A DNA stretch of 64,000 nucleotides, from the NCBI RefSeq assembly GCF_009768885.1, contig NZ_WSQA01000006.1, forward strand, positions 62,001 through 126,000, in the 5' to 3' direction. The notes beneath the pieces were generated by a model that did no database searches, was not told where the DNA came from, and was given only the letters and a program-made list of their open reading frames with translations. The DNA is from Sphingobacterium humi (lineage in GTDB: Bacteria > Bacteroidota > Bacteroidia > Sphingobacteriales > Sphingobacteriaceae). A program made the translations under genes and the position numbers. Shown here piece after piece: positions 38,056-48,700 of this stretch; position 1 is the stretch's first letter, and each line of letters begins with the position of its first letter.

Positions 38056-39537
38056 CTATTTTTGAATTTCTACATTTTTACTGTTGTGTAAAAATATCTG
38101 TTCCTTATTGCCGGCTTTCACCTCATCAAAGGTCATTCCTGTGAAGCTTCCACCTTGCAAATCGTCAGCAACAATACTAGGTCTGTAATCCGGTGCCATG
38201 GCACGGAAGGTCACATTTTTAAAGTTGATGTTTTTGGCATGGCGGATATAGAATCCCCAAGCTGGCAACTCCTTAAATTGGGAGAATTCCGGATATGCGG
38301 CTTCCATTTCCGGAATACCATCCAACTCTTCCGGCGTTAGTCCACGTTTGGCGTAATATGGATTTCCAGCACCCGGATATACCATTTCAATATTCTCCAG
38401 GGTAACATTCTCAATTAAGTGATTCGGTAAACCGATGATACTGGCTGGCGAAATATTACGTGGTAAATCCTCAATAGGACCTTCGTAGTTATAGCCTTTA
38501 TCAGGCTTATCCATCGGCACCTCTGCATATACATTTTTAATGGTGATGTTACGCATAACCGGGCGTTTGCCTTTGCTCCAACGATCGCCGATACGCAAGA
38601 AGATAACATTCCCTGTATTGATGGAACGAACGCCATCCACCAGGATATTCTCTACCAAGCCACCATCTACTGCAGCGAAGGTAATTGCAGAACGATAGGT
38701 ATCATAAACCGTTAAATTACGGATAACAAAATTGCGGAAGCCCCCACGGGAAACCGTTCCGAATTTTAAACCACTGGCACTGGAACGTGCCGTGCAGTTT
38801 TCCACCAACACATTCTCACAGATGGCATTGGCATCGTGCGATTTAAAACAAATGGCATCATCCGCAGCATCAAAATGCGAATTACGAATCACCACATCCT
38901 TGCAGTCTACAATATCAATTCCATCGTTATTCCAATAGGATTTACTATCCACCGTCATGCTATCCACCAGGATATTCTGACACTGGTCGTAGGTTTGATT
39001 CCAAGACCCCGGATCTTTAAGCGTAATACCGATCATTTTGATGTTTTTACACTCACGGAAATAGATATTCTCCGGGCGGTTCCATTCGCGAACCCGGTCG
39101 TATTTTAGTTCATCTTCAATTAGGCCACGATGCACCAGATTCAGGGTATTCATGGCATTATCGAATCCGCGACCATTGATAATCCCTTGACCGGTAATCC
39201 CGATATTCTCCTGTTTAATCGCATAGATTAACGATTTCCAATTGATATAAGGGTCTTTATCATAATCCCAAGGATTCAGCGAGCCTAAGATGGAGGCACC
39301 GCGTTCTAAATGCAGGATGACATTAGATTTCATATAGATGGTTCCCGTCACATAATTGCCGGGGGTAAATACCAAGCGGCCACCACCATGGGTAGACACA
39401 TAGTCTATCGCTGCTTGAATCGATCGGGTATTCAGGGTCGTTCCATTGCCCTCAACACCAAAATCCTTCACATCATAGTCCTTGGCAAGCACTTGCAAGC
39501 AACAAAGGCACATGATTAGGGTAAGTAGTCTTTTCAT
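38056..39537 (-). CDS. GH28 family glycosidase (polygalacturonase/rhamnogalacturonidase-like), secreted
   Basis: This 493-residue paralogue of the 35823-37304 enzyme has a signal peptide ending at VLA. It has NNDGID at residues 203-208, DAADD at 223-227 and SSASGLKFGTVSRGG further on, so the acidic catalytic residues of GH28 are intact. The C-terminal extension (ATYPEF-like AAYPEFSQFKELPAWGFYIRHAKNI) is shared by both full-length copies. Likely a periplasmic exo-acting enzyme on pectic oligosaccharides. It starts 16 bases after the GH106 gene. Confidence 0.9.
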   Translation of the reverse strand: MKRLLTLIMCLCCLQVLAKDYDVKDFGVEGNGTTLNTRSIQAAIDYVSTHGGGRLVFTPGNYVTGTIYMKSNVILHLERGASILGSLNPWDYDKDPYINWKSLIYAIKQENIGITGQGIINGRGFDNAMNTLNLVHRGLIEDELKYDRVREWNRPENIYFRECKNIKMIGITLKDPGSWNQTYDQCQNILVDSMTVDSKSYWNNDGIDIVDCKDVVIRNSHFDAADDAICFKSHDANAICENVLVENCTARSSASGLKFGTVSRGGFRNFVIRNLTVYDTYRSAITFAAVDGGLVENILVDGVRSINTGNVIFLRIGDRWSKGKRPVMRNITIKNVYAEVPMDKPDKGYNYEGPIEDLPRNISPASIIGLPNHLIENVTLENIEMVYPGAGNPYYAKRGLTPEELDGIPEMEAAYPEFSQFKELPAWGFYIRHAKNINFKNVTFRAMAPDYRPSIVADDLQGGSFTGMTFDEVKAGNKEQIFLHNSKNVEIQK

Positions 39538-39553
39538 TATCTCCGATTTTAGG

Positions 39554-42415
39554 TTAATTATACAATTGCACAGGCCCTACAATGCCCATCGACTGGATTT
39601 CCTGTTCGCGGCCGGGTCTGTTTACCCAATACTGTGCATTTTCATTTTCTTTTAATGTTTTCAGGTAATTGCCCATGGTTGTGGTGAGGCGAATTTCCAA
39701 TTCATTCTTGCCGGGTTTTAAGAAGCTTGACAGGTCGTAGATGCGGCGGCCAAACCATTTTACGCCTACCGGCTGCTGGTTGACTAGCACATCAGTAATG
39801 CCAAATACCTGACCCAGATTCAAGGTGGCTCCTTTCACATCGGCTACATCAATGGTTTTCTTATAGACGACGGTGCCTGAAAAGTCGCGTAATTCATCGT
39901 CCAGCTTCATATCGATTAGCTTCGCCAATTGACGGCTTTTCACGGTTCCCTCTTGCTGATGACGCAGTTCCAATTGCCAGTTGTTTGACAGATCCTGTGT
40001 GTTCTTGCCGGAAGTTTTCGGCGCCTGATACCAATCGCCTTTCTTCTCGCTATCGAACACGACCAATAAGGATTCTGTGGGGCCAAAATCATGCTGGAAG
40101 GCATGATCCTTATCCAATTTCAACTTAAATCGCTCGCCGGTATCAATATCCCACACCCAAGCTTGCTTCCCTTTAACCAACTTTTCCTGAAAGGTAATTT
40201 GTGTTGGGAAAGCTTGGAAGCGATGGGCATTCTGGAAGAAATAGAACTCACTTTTATCGTCGCGCACATAACGGTTTTGCATAAAAAAGCGGTTCGGATT
40301 TGAAATACTTAACGATTTAGGCAATTGTTTTTGCTGCTGAAACTCGATATACCATTCCAGGAACTTATTGTCGACCGGTTTTTCCACAAAGCTGAAGTTA
40401 TTGGCTATGGTCTTGATTTTATCCATCCAGGAAACCACTTCTGCATCCCGCTGTTTCATATCCTTAAAGCCTAAGCTTTTGCTCGGCATATGCTCTATAC
40501 AGATTAATTTTCCACCTTGTTGCACAAAATCATACAGCTTTTTCATGTTCGCCACATCCATACTTTGTACGCCGGGTAAGAACAATACGCCGTATGCTTT
40601 TTTCCCATAGGTAATTTTACCGTTTTGCACCTTGGCATCTTTCAAAATCAACTCGGTAATATAATCGGCACCGCCTCCGGTTTTATGAATAGCTTCCCAT
40701 AGCAAGGAAGTATAAGGCACATTCAAGCGCTCCGGAAAAGGATCCGTTTGCACGCCTTTTTCTGCCCAGAGGTCATAATTCGCCGGAAGAATGGCGATAT
40801 CCGTATACATATCGGCATGTTGCAACTGCGAGGATAGTCTGGCTTTATAGGTATTGAGGTAGTTGAAATACGGCCACCAATTATTCTTTTCCGAATAGTA
40901 GGATCCGTATTGAATCCATCCCGGGAAAGGGGCTTCTTTTGGCGAGTAGTTAAAGCCATGCCAAATGGAATGTGTAATCCCCGACAGGGCACTCTGATCA
41001 GACCCTAATTTCAGCAACTCCAAGGTCGCATTAAATACCAGGTAGGTATTGGTCATTTCCTCACAAGAAACCAAGCGTTTGCCGGTCAAATGCGCGGCCG
41101 ACGAAACATACTTATTAATCATGGTGTAGCCACGGCCGCGGCGATAATCCTCGTCGCCCATTTCTTCGCCAAGTTTATGACGCAAATAGTTCGTTGTCCA
41201 GGACTCACCCTCCGGAATATCATAGCCTAGGGATGTTTCTAATGGGAAGAACCCACGGCCATAAGCTTGTGCTCTAGATTTTACGTTCAGCCCCTTACAC
41301 CAAGCCAAATAGGTCTCGGTAAACCGTTCGCGCAGTAAGGAGGCCTTCACGAATTCAAAGTCAAAGCGAACACGGTTCAGTTGCTCTTTAAACTCCGGAG
41401 ATTTTGCTGCCCCATAGTTTTCATCCACCACAGCGCCCAAACGTCCCACCTTAAACATAATAAATGGCAGGTAGGGCATCAGGTCATAACCGCAGCGTTT
41501 TTGAAACTCTTGCGCAAAATCATGGGTCCAGTTACAGCCTTCCAACTCCATACTGTCGGAAAACAGGGAACGGATAAACTGACTTAAAGCCCCGATTCTA
41601 TTCTGCATGGTATTAGACATGCGGTTCAAATAATTTTGCACCGCCTGTTTATCCATATGGTTTAAAATGGAACCGGAAGCACCCGGAGCGCCATTGATTA
41701 CTTGGGCAAAGGAGTTAAATTTAACGACGGCATAGAGCACGTGTTTGCCGGCAGGCACATCCACATGAATAAGCTCATCTTTTCTTTTGGCCGATAGGTC
41801 TGTCGCCTCGGCCAAGCTATGCATCGGGTCTTTTGCCAAATGCAAGGAAAGAATCTCCGGTTTACGAAGCGGGTTCTTGTCCGTCACCCCCGGATCTACG
41901 GCTTGACAGATATTAAATTGCGAGGTTTCAAATTGCAAGGGCCCTTCCAGTGTTTCTGCATACACTAAAACCACCTGCGCACGCTCATCCTCCTTAAGTT
42001 CTTCCGAGCCAAAAGGCCAGCCCGAGCCTACAATCAGGTCGGCGGTCATATCCAAGGATTTAGCATCGCTGGCGGCATGCTTCACCAAGTCTATCCATTC
42101 ATTGCTCAACCATTTTACGGAAGGAATACCCATATCATCGGCACGCTTTGGGAAAGATATCGGATTGATTTCTACTCCGCCGATACCGGCTTCTTTTAAC
42201 AAACGTAGCTGACGTGATAATTCCGTCGCTTCAACTTTATCGCCGTTCCACCACCAACGCACAAATGGGCGATACTGTGCGCTCGGGTTTTGAAACATGG
42301 CATACCAGCTTTGCTCCTTGGGAAGGAATCCCGAGGCCCAAGCCTGGTTGAGGTTTGCCAAAGCAAACCCGGCCCCAATCAGCGAGCTCTGGCGTAAAAA
42401 AGATCTTCTATTCAT
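39554..42415 (-). CDS. GH106 alpha-L-rhamnosidase, exported
   Basis: This 953-residue protein has a twin-arginine-type leader (NRRSFLRQSSLIGAG) before the mature domain. The GH106 opening YRPFVRWWWNGDKVEATELSRQLRLLKEAGIGGVEINPI is seen near residue 49. LVSCEEMTNTYL further on holds an acidic residue in the active-site barrel region. The C-terminal half has a beta-sandwich with VDVAD/GTVVYKKTIDV and a final galactose-binding-like domain (LKPGKNELEIRLTTTMGNYLK). GH106 enzymes remove alpha-L-rhamnose from pectic chains such as rhamnogalacturonan. The presence of rhamnose catabolic genes 12 kb away fits this. Confidence 0.9.
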   Translation of the reverse strand: MNRRSFLRQSSLIGAGFALANLNQAWASGFLPKEQSWYAMFQNPSAQYRPFVRWWWNGDKVEATELSRQLRLLKEAGIGGVEINPISFPKRADDMGIPSVKWLSNEWIDLVKHAASDAKSLDMTADLIVGSGWPFGSEELKEDERAQVVLVYAETLEGPLQFETSQFNICQAVDPGVTDKNPLRKPEILSLHLAKDPMHSLAEATDLSAKRKDELIHVDVPAGKHVLYAVVKFNSFAQVINGAPGASGSILNHMDKQAVQNYLNRMSNTMQNRIGALSQFIRSLFSDSMELEGCNWTHDFAQEFQKRCGYDLMPYLPFIMFKVGRLGAVVDENYGAAKSPEFKEQLNRVRFDFEFVKASLLRERFTETYLAWCKGLNVKSRAQAYGRGFFPLETSLGYDIPEGESWTTNYLRHKLGEEMGDEDYRRGRGYTMINKYVSSAAHLTGKRLVSCEEMTNTYLVFNATLELLKLGSDQSALSGITHSIWHGFNYSPKEAPFPGWIQYGSYYSEKNNWWPYFNYLNTYKARLSSQLQHADMYTDIAILPANYDLWAEKGVQTDPFPERLNVPYTSLLWEAIHKTGGGADYITELILKDAKVQNGKITYGKKAYGVLFLPGVQSMDVANMKKLYDFVQQGGKLICIEHMPSKSLGFKDMKQRDAEVVSWMDKIKTIANNFSFVEKPVDNKFLEWYIEFQQQKQLPKSLSISNPNRFFMQNRYVRDDKSEFYFFQNAHRFQAFPTQITFQEKLVKGKQAWVWDIDTGERFKLKLDKDHAFQHDFGPTESLLVVFDSEKKGDWYQAPKTSGKNTQDLSNNWQLELRHQQEGTVKSRQLAKLIDMKLDDELRDFSGTVVYKKTIDVADVKGATLNLGQVFGITDVLVNQQPVGVKWFGRRIYDLSSFLKPGKNELEIRLTTTMGNYLKTLKENENAQYWVNRPGREQEIQSMGIVGPVQLYN

Positions 42416-42418
42416 AAT

Positions 42419-43264
42419 TTATGCGGTCTTTAAGTTGTTCAACAGGTATGCTTTTATCCACAGGTTCTGGCGCCATTGCTCTTCATAGTCTTGCGCTTGG
42501 TTTCCCGAGCTAATCAAGTATGGAGCTGGACCAAATTCTGTGGTCATCGTAAAGGTAGTTCTACCCTGTTGAACTTGCCTAAATATATACTGTTGCCAAA
42601 CAGCAAGGTGCTGCTTAACAATATCTTCAAATAATGGATTACTGACATCGGAAATCTGGGAACCTTGGGTATGCCCTACGCGGGTATGCACATGATACAC
42701 CAGATCCAACAGCTCAGTCAATAGGTCTTGCTGGTCTTCTAAGAAACTTTCAGACACACAATACCAATGCGAAATATCCAGGGTTAATTTTAATCCCGGG
42801 TATTGCGCCAAAATGCTTGGAATACGATGAATGCCATAAGGCCATTTATTCCGGTGTGTTTCCTGGTAAATAGCAACGCCGGTTTGTTGTTCAACCGATG
42901 CGCAGATGGCCAAACAGGCCATAATCTGCTCGGTTGAATAATATTCACGACCCACTTGGGCCGATATAAATTGAGGAGCCTGACCATATTGGCCCAGGCT
43001 ACCTAACAGTACTAATTGCTCTTGTAGCAGCTGTTGATACTGCTCGAAATTCCGGGCTTCCCCGCTTACGGCAAAAACGATGCTATAGCTTAAGCCACGT
43101 GCTGCTAGGGCTGCTAAAACTTCAGCATAATCAAAAGGCTTGGTTTCCCCGAAAGGATACCATTCTATCCCTTGGTATCCGGCTGCTTTCACACGATCCA
43201 AAAAAGCGGGCCAAGCCACATGCTCGGCACCCCAACGTGGATAGTAGAACTGTATATCTACCAT
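42419..43264 (-). CDS. Sugar phosphate isomerase/epimerase-like TIM barrel
   Basis: This 281-residue AP_endonuc_2 barrel has FLDRVKAAGYQGIEWYPFGE near residues 22-41, VAIYQETHRNKW near residue 130, KLTLDISHWYCVSE near residue 155 and VYHVHTRVGHTQGSQISD near residue 187. These supply the Glu, Asp and His metal ligands of this fold. No signal peptide, so cytoplasmic. It overlaps the PhyH-like gene by 7 bases and starts the block upstream of GH106. Probably isomerises a sugar or sugar acid released by the operon; the substrate is unknown. Confidence 0.8.
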   Translation of the reverse strand: MVDIQFYYPRWGAEHVAWPAFLDRVKAAGYQGIEWYPFGETKPFDYAEVLAALAARGLSYSIVFAVSGEARNFEQYQQLLQEQLVLLGSLGQYGQAPQFISAQVGREYYSTEQIMACLAICASVEQQTGVAIYQETHRNKWPYGIHRIPSILAQYPGLKLTLDISHWYCVSESFLEDQQDLLTELLDLVYHVHTRVGHTQGSQISDVSNPLFEDIVKQHLAVWQQYIFRQVQQGRTTFTMTTEFGPAPYLISSGNQAQDYEEQWRQNLWIKAYLLNNLKTA

Positions 43265-44079
43265 GCTTTATGATAGATTAACGGATTTTGCTCATCATCG
43301 TTTAACAGGTCACCTTCTTTCAAGGTCGCCAGGTAATCCGGCGGCAAGATATTCGCTTGGCCATTAAACACATTACCATCGGGCATATAGGCACAGGTCA
43401 TGGCCCGGCGGAAGCCATTGGTCATATTGGGTCCTGCCCCATGAATAGTTAATCCATTATGGATGGAGCAGCTTCCGGCTTTCAAAGGCGCCGGTGCCGG
43501 ATTGATTTGCGCCAATTCCGGGTATACTTCGAAAATACCATTCATATTCTTTCCGATACCGATATTGGTGAAGTCTGTTTTTTTGAAGGAGCCAGGCACA
43601 AAATATAAACAGCCATTTTCTAAGGTCGCATCGTCTAAGGCCACCCAAATGGAAAGGGCTTCCCGATCGGAGAAAGACCAAAAAGGCGTATCCAAATGCC
43701 AAGCCGTTGGGTTCGCAAAAGGACGTTTAAATAAAGCCTGATCATGCCAGATACGCATGCCATCGGCTTGTGCTAAATTGGCTACCATTTCCCCAATACG
43801 GCGGTCAAGCATCAGCTCTTTTACGCCATCATCGGTTTGCCAAAGGTTTAGCAATTGGTCAAATACTTTACCAAAATAATCTGCATCTTTATTGATACCA
43901 TCATCCTCACCTACCTGGGTTTTCTTACCCGGCATTTTCTGTCCTGCACGTTGCTCTACCGCATTGAACACCACTTCGCGCCATTTCTCCAACTCCGCTT
44001 GATCTAAGAATTCTTCAATAACTAAATAACCGTTTTCACGGTAAAAGGCAATTTGCGCTGGACTAACTTGATACTTCAT
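43258..44079 (-). CDS. Phytanoyl-CoA dioxygenase (PhyH) family protein
   Basis: This 273-residue Fe(II)/2-oxoglutarate dioxygenase has a clear facial triad: His128 and Asp130 in AWHLDTPFW, and His213 in IHGAGPN. An Arg at 224-225 follows for 2-oxoglutarate. The rest follows the PhyH pattern (SLSIWVALDDATLENGCLYFVPGSF-type core). No export signal. PhyH members hydroxylate small molecules. A role within a pectin operon, perhaps demethylating or hydroxylating a modified sugar, is inference. It is the first gene after susD, beyond a hairpin, and overlaps the TIM-barrel gene by 7 bases. Confidence 0.88.
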   Translation of the reverse strand: MKYQVSPAQIAFYRENGYLVIEEFLDQAELEKWREVVFNAVEQRAGQKMPGKKTQVGEDDGINKDADYFGKVFDQLLNLWQTDDGVKELMLDRRIGEMVANLAQADGMRIWHDQALFKRPFANPTAWHLDTPFWSFSDREALSIWVALDDATLENGCLYFVPGSFKKTDFTNIGIGKNMNGIFEVYPELAQINPAPAPLKAGSCSIHNGLTIHGAGPNMTNGFRRAMTCAYMPDGNVFNGQANILPPDYLATLKEGDLLNDDEQNPLIYHKAW

Positions 44080-44104
44080 AGCATTAGATTTATTGTTAAA
44101 TAGG

Positions 44105-44131
44105 TAAAAGCAGGGCCTTGGGAGCCCTGCT
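44105..44131 (-). terminator. Hairpin between susD and the downstream enzyme genes (attenuator-like)
   Basis: On the minus strand an 8-bp perfect stem AGCAGGGC/GCCCTGCT with a 7-base loop is followed by only four T residues. It is 12 bases after the susD stop and 26 before the PhyH gene. A weak terminator or RNA-processing site here would lower expression of the enzymes relative to SusC/SusD. Confidence 0.6.
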
Positions 44132-44142
44132 CTTAGGTTGTA

Positions 44143-45741
44143 TTAATTTTGAACCATTTTATCGTTGTACATCATCTCATCCAACGGAATCTTCAAGGTC
44201 ATTTTCGAAACCGGGTATTGCGACTTGTCCACGTGATTAGCAGATCCTGAACGATTTACCGGAATATTCCAGCGTTTATTGTTGTAATATTCACGGCCAC
44301 CTTCGCCCCATAATTCAATACGGGTTTGCAATTGTACCATTTGCAATGGCGTTAAACCAGCCATGCTTGGGTAATTATCGCAGGTTAAGGTTGGGGCACC
44401 TGCTTTTGTGCGTGCCGCCAATAAAATATTCAAGGTTGCCTTTGCTCCTGCCGCATCATTACTTTGTGCTTGCGCCTCCGCTTTCATCAATAAGGCCTCC
44501 GCCGAACGGAAATAATAAGCCGTTACCCGACCCACATTTTTCTTTTCATTACTTCCTAAACCATGGGTTGCAGCGAACTTCAGGTTGGTATAGGCCGGAA
44601 TAAACTTCTTATCATTATTCGTTGGGTAGGTATAATCGCCCCAATCGTCAGCCATCCAGTTTTTCTTCCGGAAGTCATTATCCGAAATCTTGCTATACAA
44701 ACGTTCATCAATACGTTGGTATCCACGCGCATTCCCCCCTTGGTTTTCTACAAAAGGATTCATCCAGGCATTATGCGTAACCAAAGCATCGCCCAACGGG
44801 AAACCCATAATCACTTCCGGATTCACATCGTTATTTAAGAAGCCGTTTTTCTCAGGTCGCATCTCTGGGCTTGCTTGTGTTCCATCATTGGTAGCTCCAT
44901 AGACAGACTGGCCCATTAAAGTAGGATAATTTTTCAATACTTCCGAACTTGAAGCAATCGCTTTTGCCCAATCACCGGTCCAAACATACACGCGGGTCAG
45001 GATAAAATTAGCGACATCGACATCAAAATCATTCTTGGTCGTCGTGCTGTTAATGCCTGCATCCTTCAACAATTGAACGGCTTTCTCCAAATCCGTTTTA
45101 ATAAAGGCATAGGTCTCATCCGAGGTTGAACGGGCTTTACTTTCTTGAATAGGCAAATGCGTATCGTATAAAGGCATGCCTAATTTTGCTTTTCCACCTT
45201 GCAGGTAAGCATCCTGATAGTTTTCCATCAGATAATGGAAAGCATAACCACGTAAAATCAAGCCACGGGCTTTAAACTCCATTAATTTGGTGTTTGTACC
45301 TACGGTTTCATCATCCAAGTATTTCAGTAATTTATTGGCGGTGTTTATGGCGTTCCAGCAATAGTTCCAGTACGGTGCATTTTTATTGGTCGATTCTGAT
45401 GTAAAATCTAAGAATCGGTATTCATCACCGCCAAAAATGGTTAAGGCTTGGTCGCTAAAAACAATATCATTCGCCTCTAAGTTACGCATCACATCCAATC
45501 CTTGCACATCAAAGTATCGAATATCGGAGGCGCCGAAGCCGGCATTGCCTGATCCATTGATCAATCGCGGCATATTATTGGCCATACCACCCAAAATGGT
45601 ATTGATGGTGGCCGCATCACCACTGCGCAATAATTCCTGAATCTGTTCATCAGTGATATTGTTTGGTGGTGGTACATCTAATTTCTTACTACATGAGAAG
45701 AACAGGGTTCCTCCTATCAAGAATAAAAATATCTTTTTCAT
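44143..45741 (-). CDS. SusD/RagB-like surface glycan-binding lipoprotein (pectin operon)
   Basis: This 532-residue protein has an SPII signal with Cys17 in FFSCSKK. Tetratricopeptide-rich SusD features follow: the N-terminal NIxxxxLxxxx region, GLILRGYAFHYLMENYQDAYLQG near residue 165, AEALLMKAEAQAQSNDAAGA near residue 425, and C-terminal RIELWGEGGREYYNNKRW, a hallmark of RagB/SusD. It caps the partner SusC barrel at the cell surface and presents oligosaccharides. It begins 12 bases after susC and ends before the hairpin at 44105-44131. The pectic oligosaccharide ligand is inferred from the operon. Confidence 0.93.
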   Translation of the reverse strand: MKKIFLFLIGGTLFFSCSKKLDVPPPNNITDEQIQELLRSGDAATINTILGGMANNMPRLINGSGNAGFGASDIRYFDVQGLDVMRNLEANDIVFSDQALTIFGGDEYRFLDFTSESTNKNAPYWNYCWNAINTANKLLKYLDDETVGTNTKLMEFKARGLILRGYAFHYLMENYQDAYLQGGKAKLGMPLYDTHLPIQESKARSTSDETYAFIKTDLEKAVQLLKDAGINSTTTKNDFDVDVANFILTRVYVWTGDWAKAIASSSEVLKNYPTLMGQSVYGATNDGTQASPEMRPEKNGFLNNDVNPEVIMGFPLGDALVTHNAWMNPFVENQGGNARGYQRIDERLYSKISDNDFRKKNWMADDWGDYTYPTNNDKKFIPAYTNLKFAATHGLGSNEKKNVGRVTAYYFRSAEALLMKAEAQAQSNDAAGAKATLNILLAARTKAGAPTLTCDNYPSMAGLTPLQMVQLQTRIELWGEGGREYYNNKRWNIPVNRSGSANHVDKSQYPVSKMTLKIPLDEMMYNDKMVQN

Positions 45742-45753
45742 AATGCTTTCCTA

Positions 45754-48700
45754 TTAAAAATCTAAGTTGATACCGCCTGAGAATGTACGCATGGTCGGGT
45801 AGCTATAAGCGCCTACTTCCCAACCGCCTACTAATGACATTCTAGGGTCAATTCCACTATGGGAGGTCAACATAAAGATGTTATCGCCAGAGGCATAGAT
45901 TCTTAAACGTTTAATTTTACTGTTGCCCAATAATTTCTCTGGGAAAGTATAACCTACCGTAATGTTTTTCAAGTTCAGGTAAGAAGCGTTGAATACGGCC
46001 ATATCTGAATATAACCAGCTACCGAAGGTTGAGCCGTTTCCATAGGTGTTGTTATACATCACCATTGGGAATTTTGCGCCCGTATTCTCCTTGGTAAAGG
46101 TATTGCCAATCAATTCGGCCGATAAAGGTTTACCTGGGTTTTCTGTAACGTATAAGCTGTTCGCATATTCTGTACTTAAGAATTTACCGCCCAATTGGTA
46201 AGCAAATGATCCATACAGGTCGAAGTTTTTATAGCGTAAGCTGGTGCTGAAACCACCGATCCAATTTGGCACGGCCGAACCAATTTCATAGCGGCTGGCT
46301 TGCGAATAATCGGTTGTTTTCACACTTTCACCTGCTTTAGCACCATTGTATAAGCCTGCCGACACATCCGCATCAGTTACTTGGTGATAGAACATCGGCA
46401 AACCTGTGTTCTGATCAACCCCGGCATATTTATACAGGTACATGTTGAAGTAATCTTTATTGATACCACGTAAGTAAGAGATTGCCGTTACGCCACCTGT
46501 TCCTGCAGCACTCCAGCCATCAACACCACCGGTCCAGTTGCCACCTAAAGCAGCAGAACCAACTCCCGGAGGCACTTCTTTCAAGATGGTGCGGTAATGG
46601 GTACCATTCGTCGATACCGACCAGTTCCAGTCTTCGTTTTTAATCACATCTACCGTTAAGTCAACTTCGAAACCATAGTTGTTGATACGAGCGGTATTGG
46701 TTAAGATAGACGATTGCCCTTTGGAATAAGCAATAGGTTGATTCCAAATGGCATTGGTGGTCGTTCTGTTATAATAATCGAAGGAACCACGTACGCGGTT
46801 GAAGAACGCGAATTCTAGCCCCGCATCAAAGGTGTTTACCTTTTCCCAAGTCAATTGATCATTCACATAGGCATTCTGGTTCAACACATAAGATGCCGGT
46901 AGACCTGTACCGTTATTGCTTGGCTGATAAACTGCCGAGAAGCCCCAAGTCTGGTAGCCTGCATAATTCGAAATACCGTTCTGGTTACCGATAACACCAT
47001 AGCTGGCGCGAACTTTTAAATTATCTAACCAAGAGGCGGTATTGGCCATAAATTCTTCGCCATTAATACGCCATCCTGCACCTACAGACCAGAATGTACC
47101 CCAACGGTTATCGACTAATTTAAATTTAGAAGATCCATCCCGACGTACGGAAGCCTGTGCGAAGTATTTATCGGCATAATTATAGTTTCCACGTGCGAAG
47201 TAACTTTCCATCCGACGGATATCTGTACCACCACCCGGGTTGGAGAAGGTACCACCATCGTAACGACCAACGAAGTTGGCGTAAGCTGGGAAGTTGTCAA
47301 TTAACTCATAAGAAGAACGATAGTTTAGGGTTTCAAATTGGAAGGAATCATATTCATGACCCAATAAACCTTCAAAAGTATGGGAGTTAACCGTCTTGTT
47401 ATAATTCAATAAGTGCTGGCTATTCATAATGGTGGTATTTGAAAACACCTTACCAAATGCCCCTATTCCGGCAGATTGCCCCGACTCGCTGTTCCAATAG
47501 CGCGTGCGCATATCGTTGAACTTGTCTAAAGAGAAATTGGCAGTAAAGCTAAAGCCATCTAAGAAGGTAATGGTACCATAGGTACGTGTGCTCCAGTCGT
47601 CCGAAATTCTTCTATCGATATCATTGTCCAATACGGTCAATACGTTGGTTGTGGCATAGGCTGCAGCCGTTGGGCCCAGTGGCGAATAGCTATCTCCGGC
47701 CAACACGTGAACCTTGTCTTTGCCTCCTTGTTGAACAATGTTGCCATCTTTATCACGAGCATACAATTGGGTCAAAGGGTTTTGCCCATTGATAAAGCGG
47801 AATACGTTGGCCGAGGAACTTCCCGGGTTACGACCGAAACGTGTGGCCGGCGATTGTGTATTCCGGTTGGCATAACCTAAGTTAGCACCAATTTTTAACC
47901 AGTCATACACTTGGGCATTCACATTCGCACGTCCATTATAGCGTTTGAATGAAGAGCCACGGATGTATGAAGGGTCTTCCAAAAAGCCGCCCGACACAAA
48001 GTAATCTACTTTTTCGGAGCTTCCGGAAGCCGATAAATTGTATTCCTGTCTTAATCTGTTCTCTAATAAATGGGTGTCGTAGTTGTCATTATACAACAAA
48101 CGTGCGTTCGGGTTTAGCTTCCCGTCGGTATTCACCAAGTATGCTCCTGTCATGGTTGAAGAAGCATTGGAACCCGACCCTGTTGGGGTATATATGGCAC
48201 CCGGAACATCATACAACATCCAGTTGCCTAAGTTATTTACCTGGAATTTACTGGTACTACCCGTATAGTCGAACAAGTGTTTGGAAGCAAATTCCGCCGC
48301 ATCCTCATGCGACATGTTTGGGTTGTTTAGGTTCGTGGTATAATTTTTAGCCACGCCGGAACCATCTACTCCATATCTTACCGAGTTATAAATGGATAAC
48401 CAAGCAAACTCATAGATATCTTTTGGATCGGAGATTTTATCGAACATGTAAGGGCCAATTTGGTTTACCCCTGTTTTCGCTTCCAATCCAATACGAGGTG
48501 CTCCTTTTGCACCTCTTTTGGTGGTCACTAATACCACCCCGTTTGCACCACGCGAACCGTAAAGTGCCGTAGATGCCGCATCTTTTAATACGGTTACCGA
48601 TTCGATATCTTTCGCGCTAATGGAAGCCAAAGGGTTATCGTTTTGCGCCGGTACACCATCAATTACCACTAAGGCATTGGAGGTGTTTTGATTGGCGGAG

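Noticed and set aside
47949..48350. 133-codon frame on + inside susC
   Set aside because: Antisense shadow of a long transporter gene with Cys/His/Pro-rich, low-information sequence.
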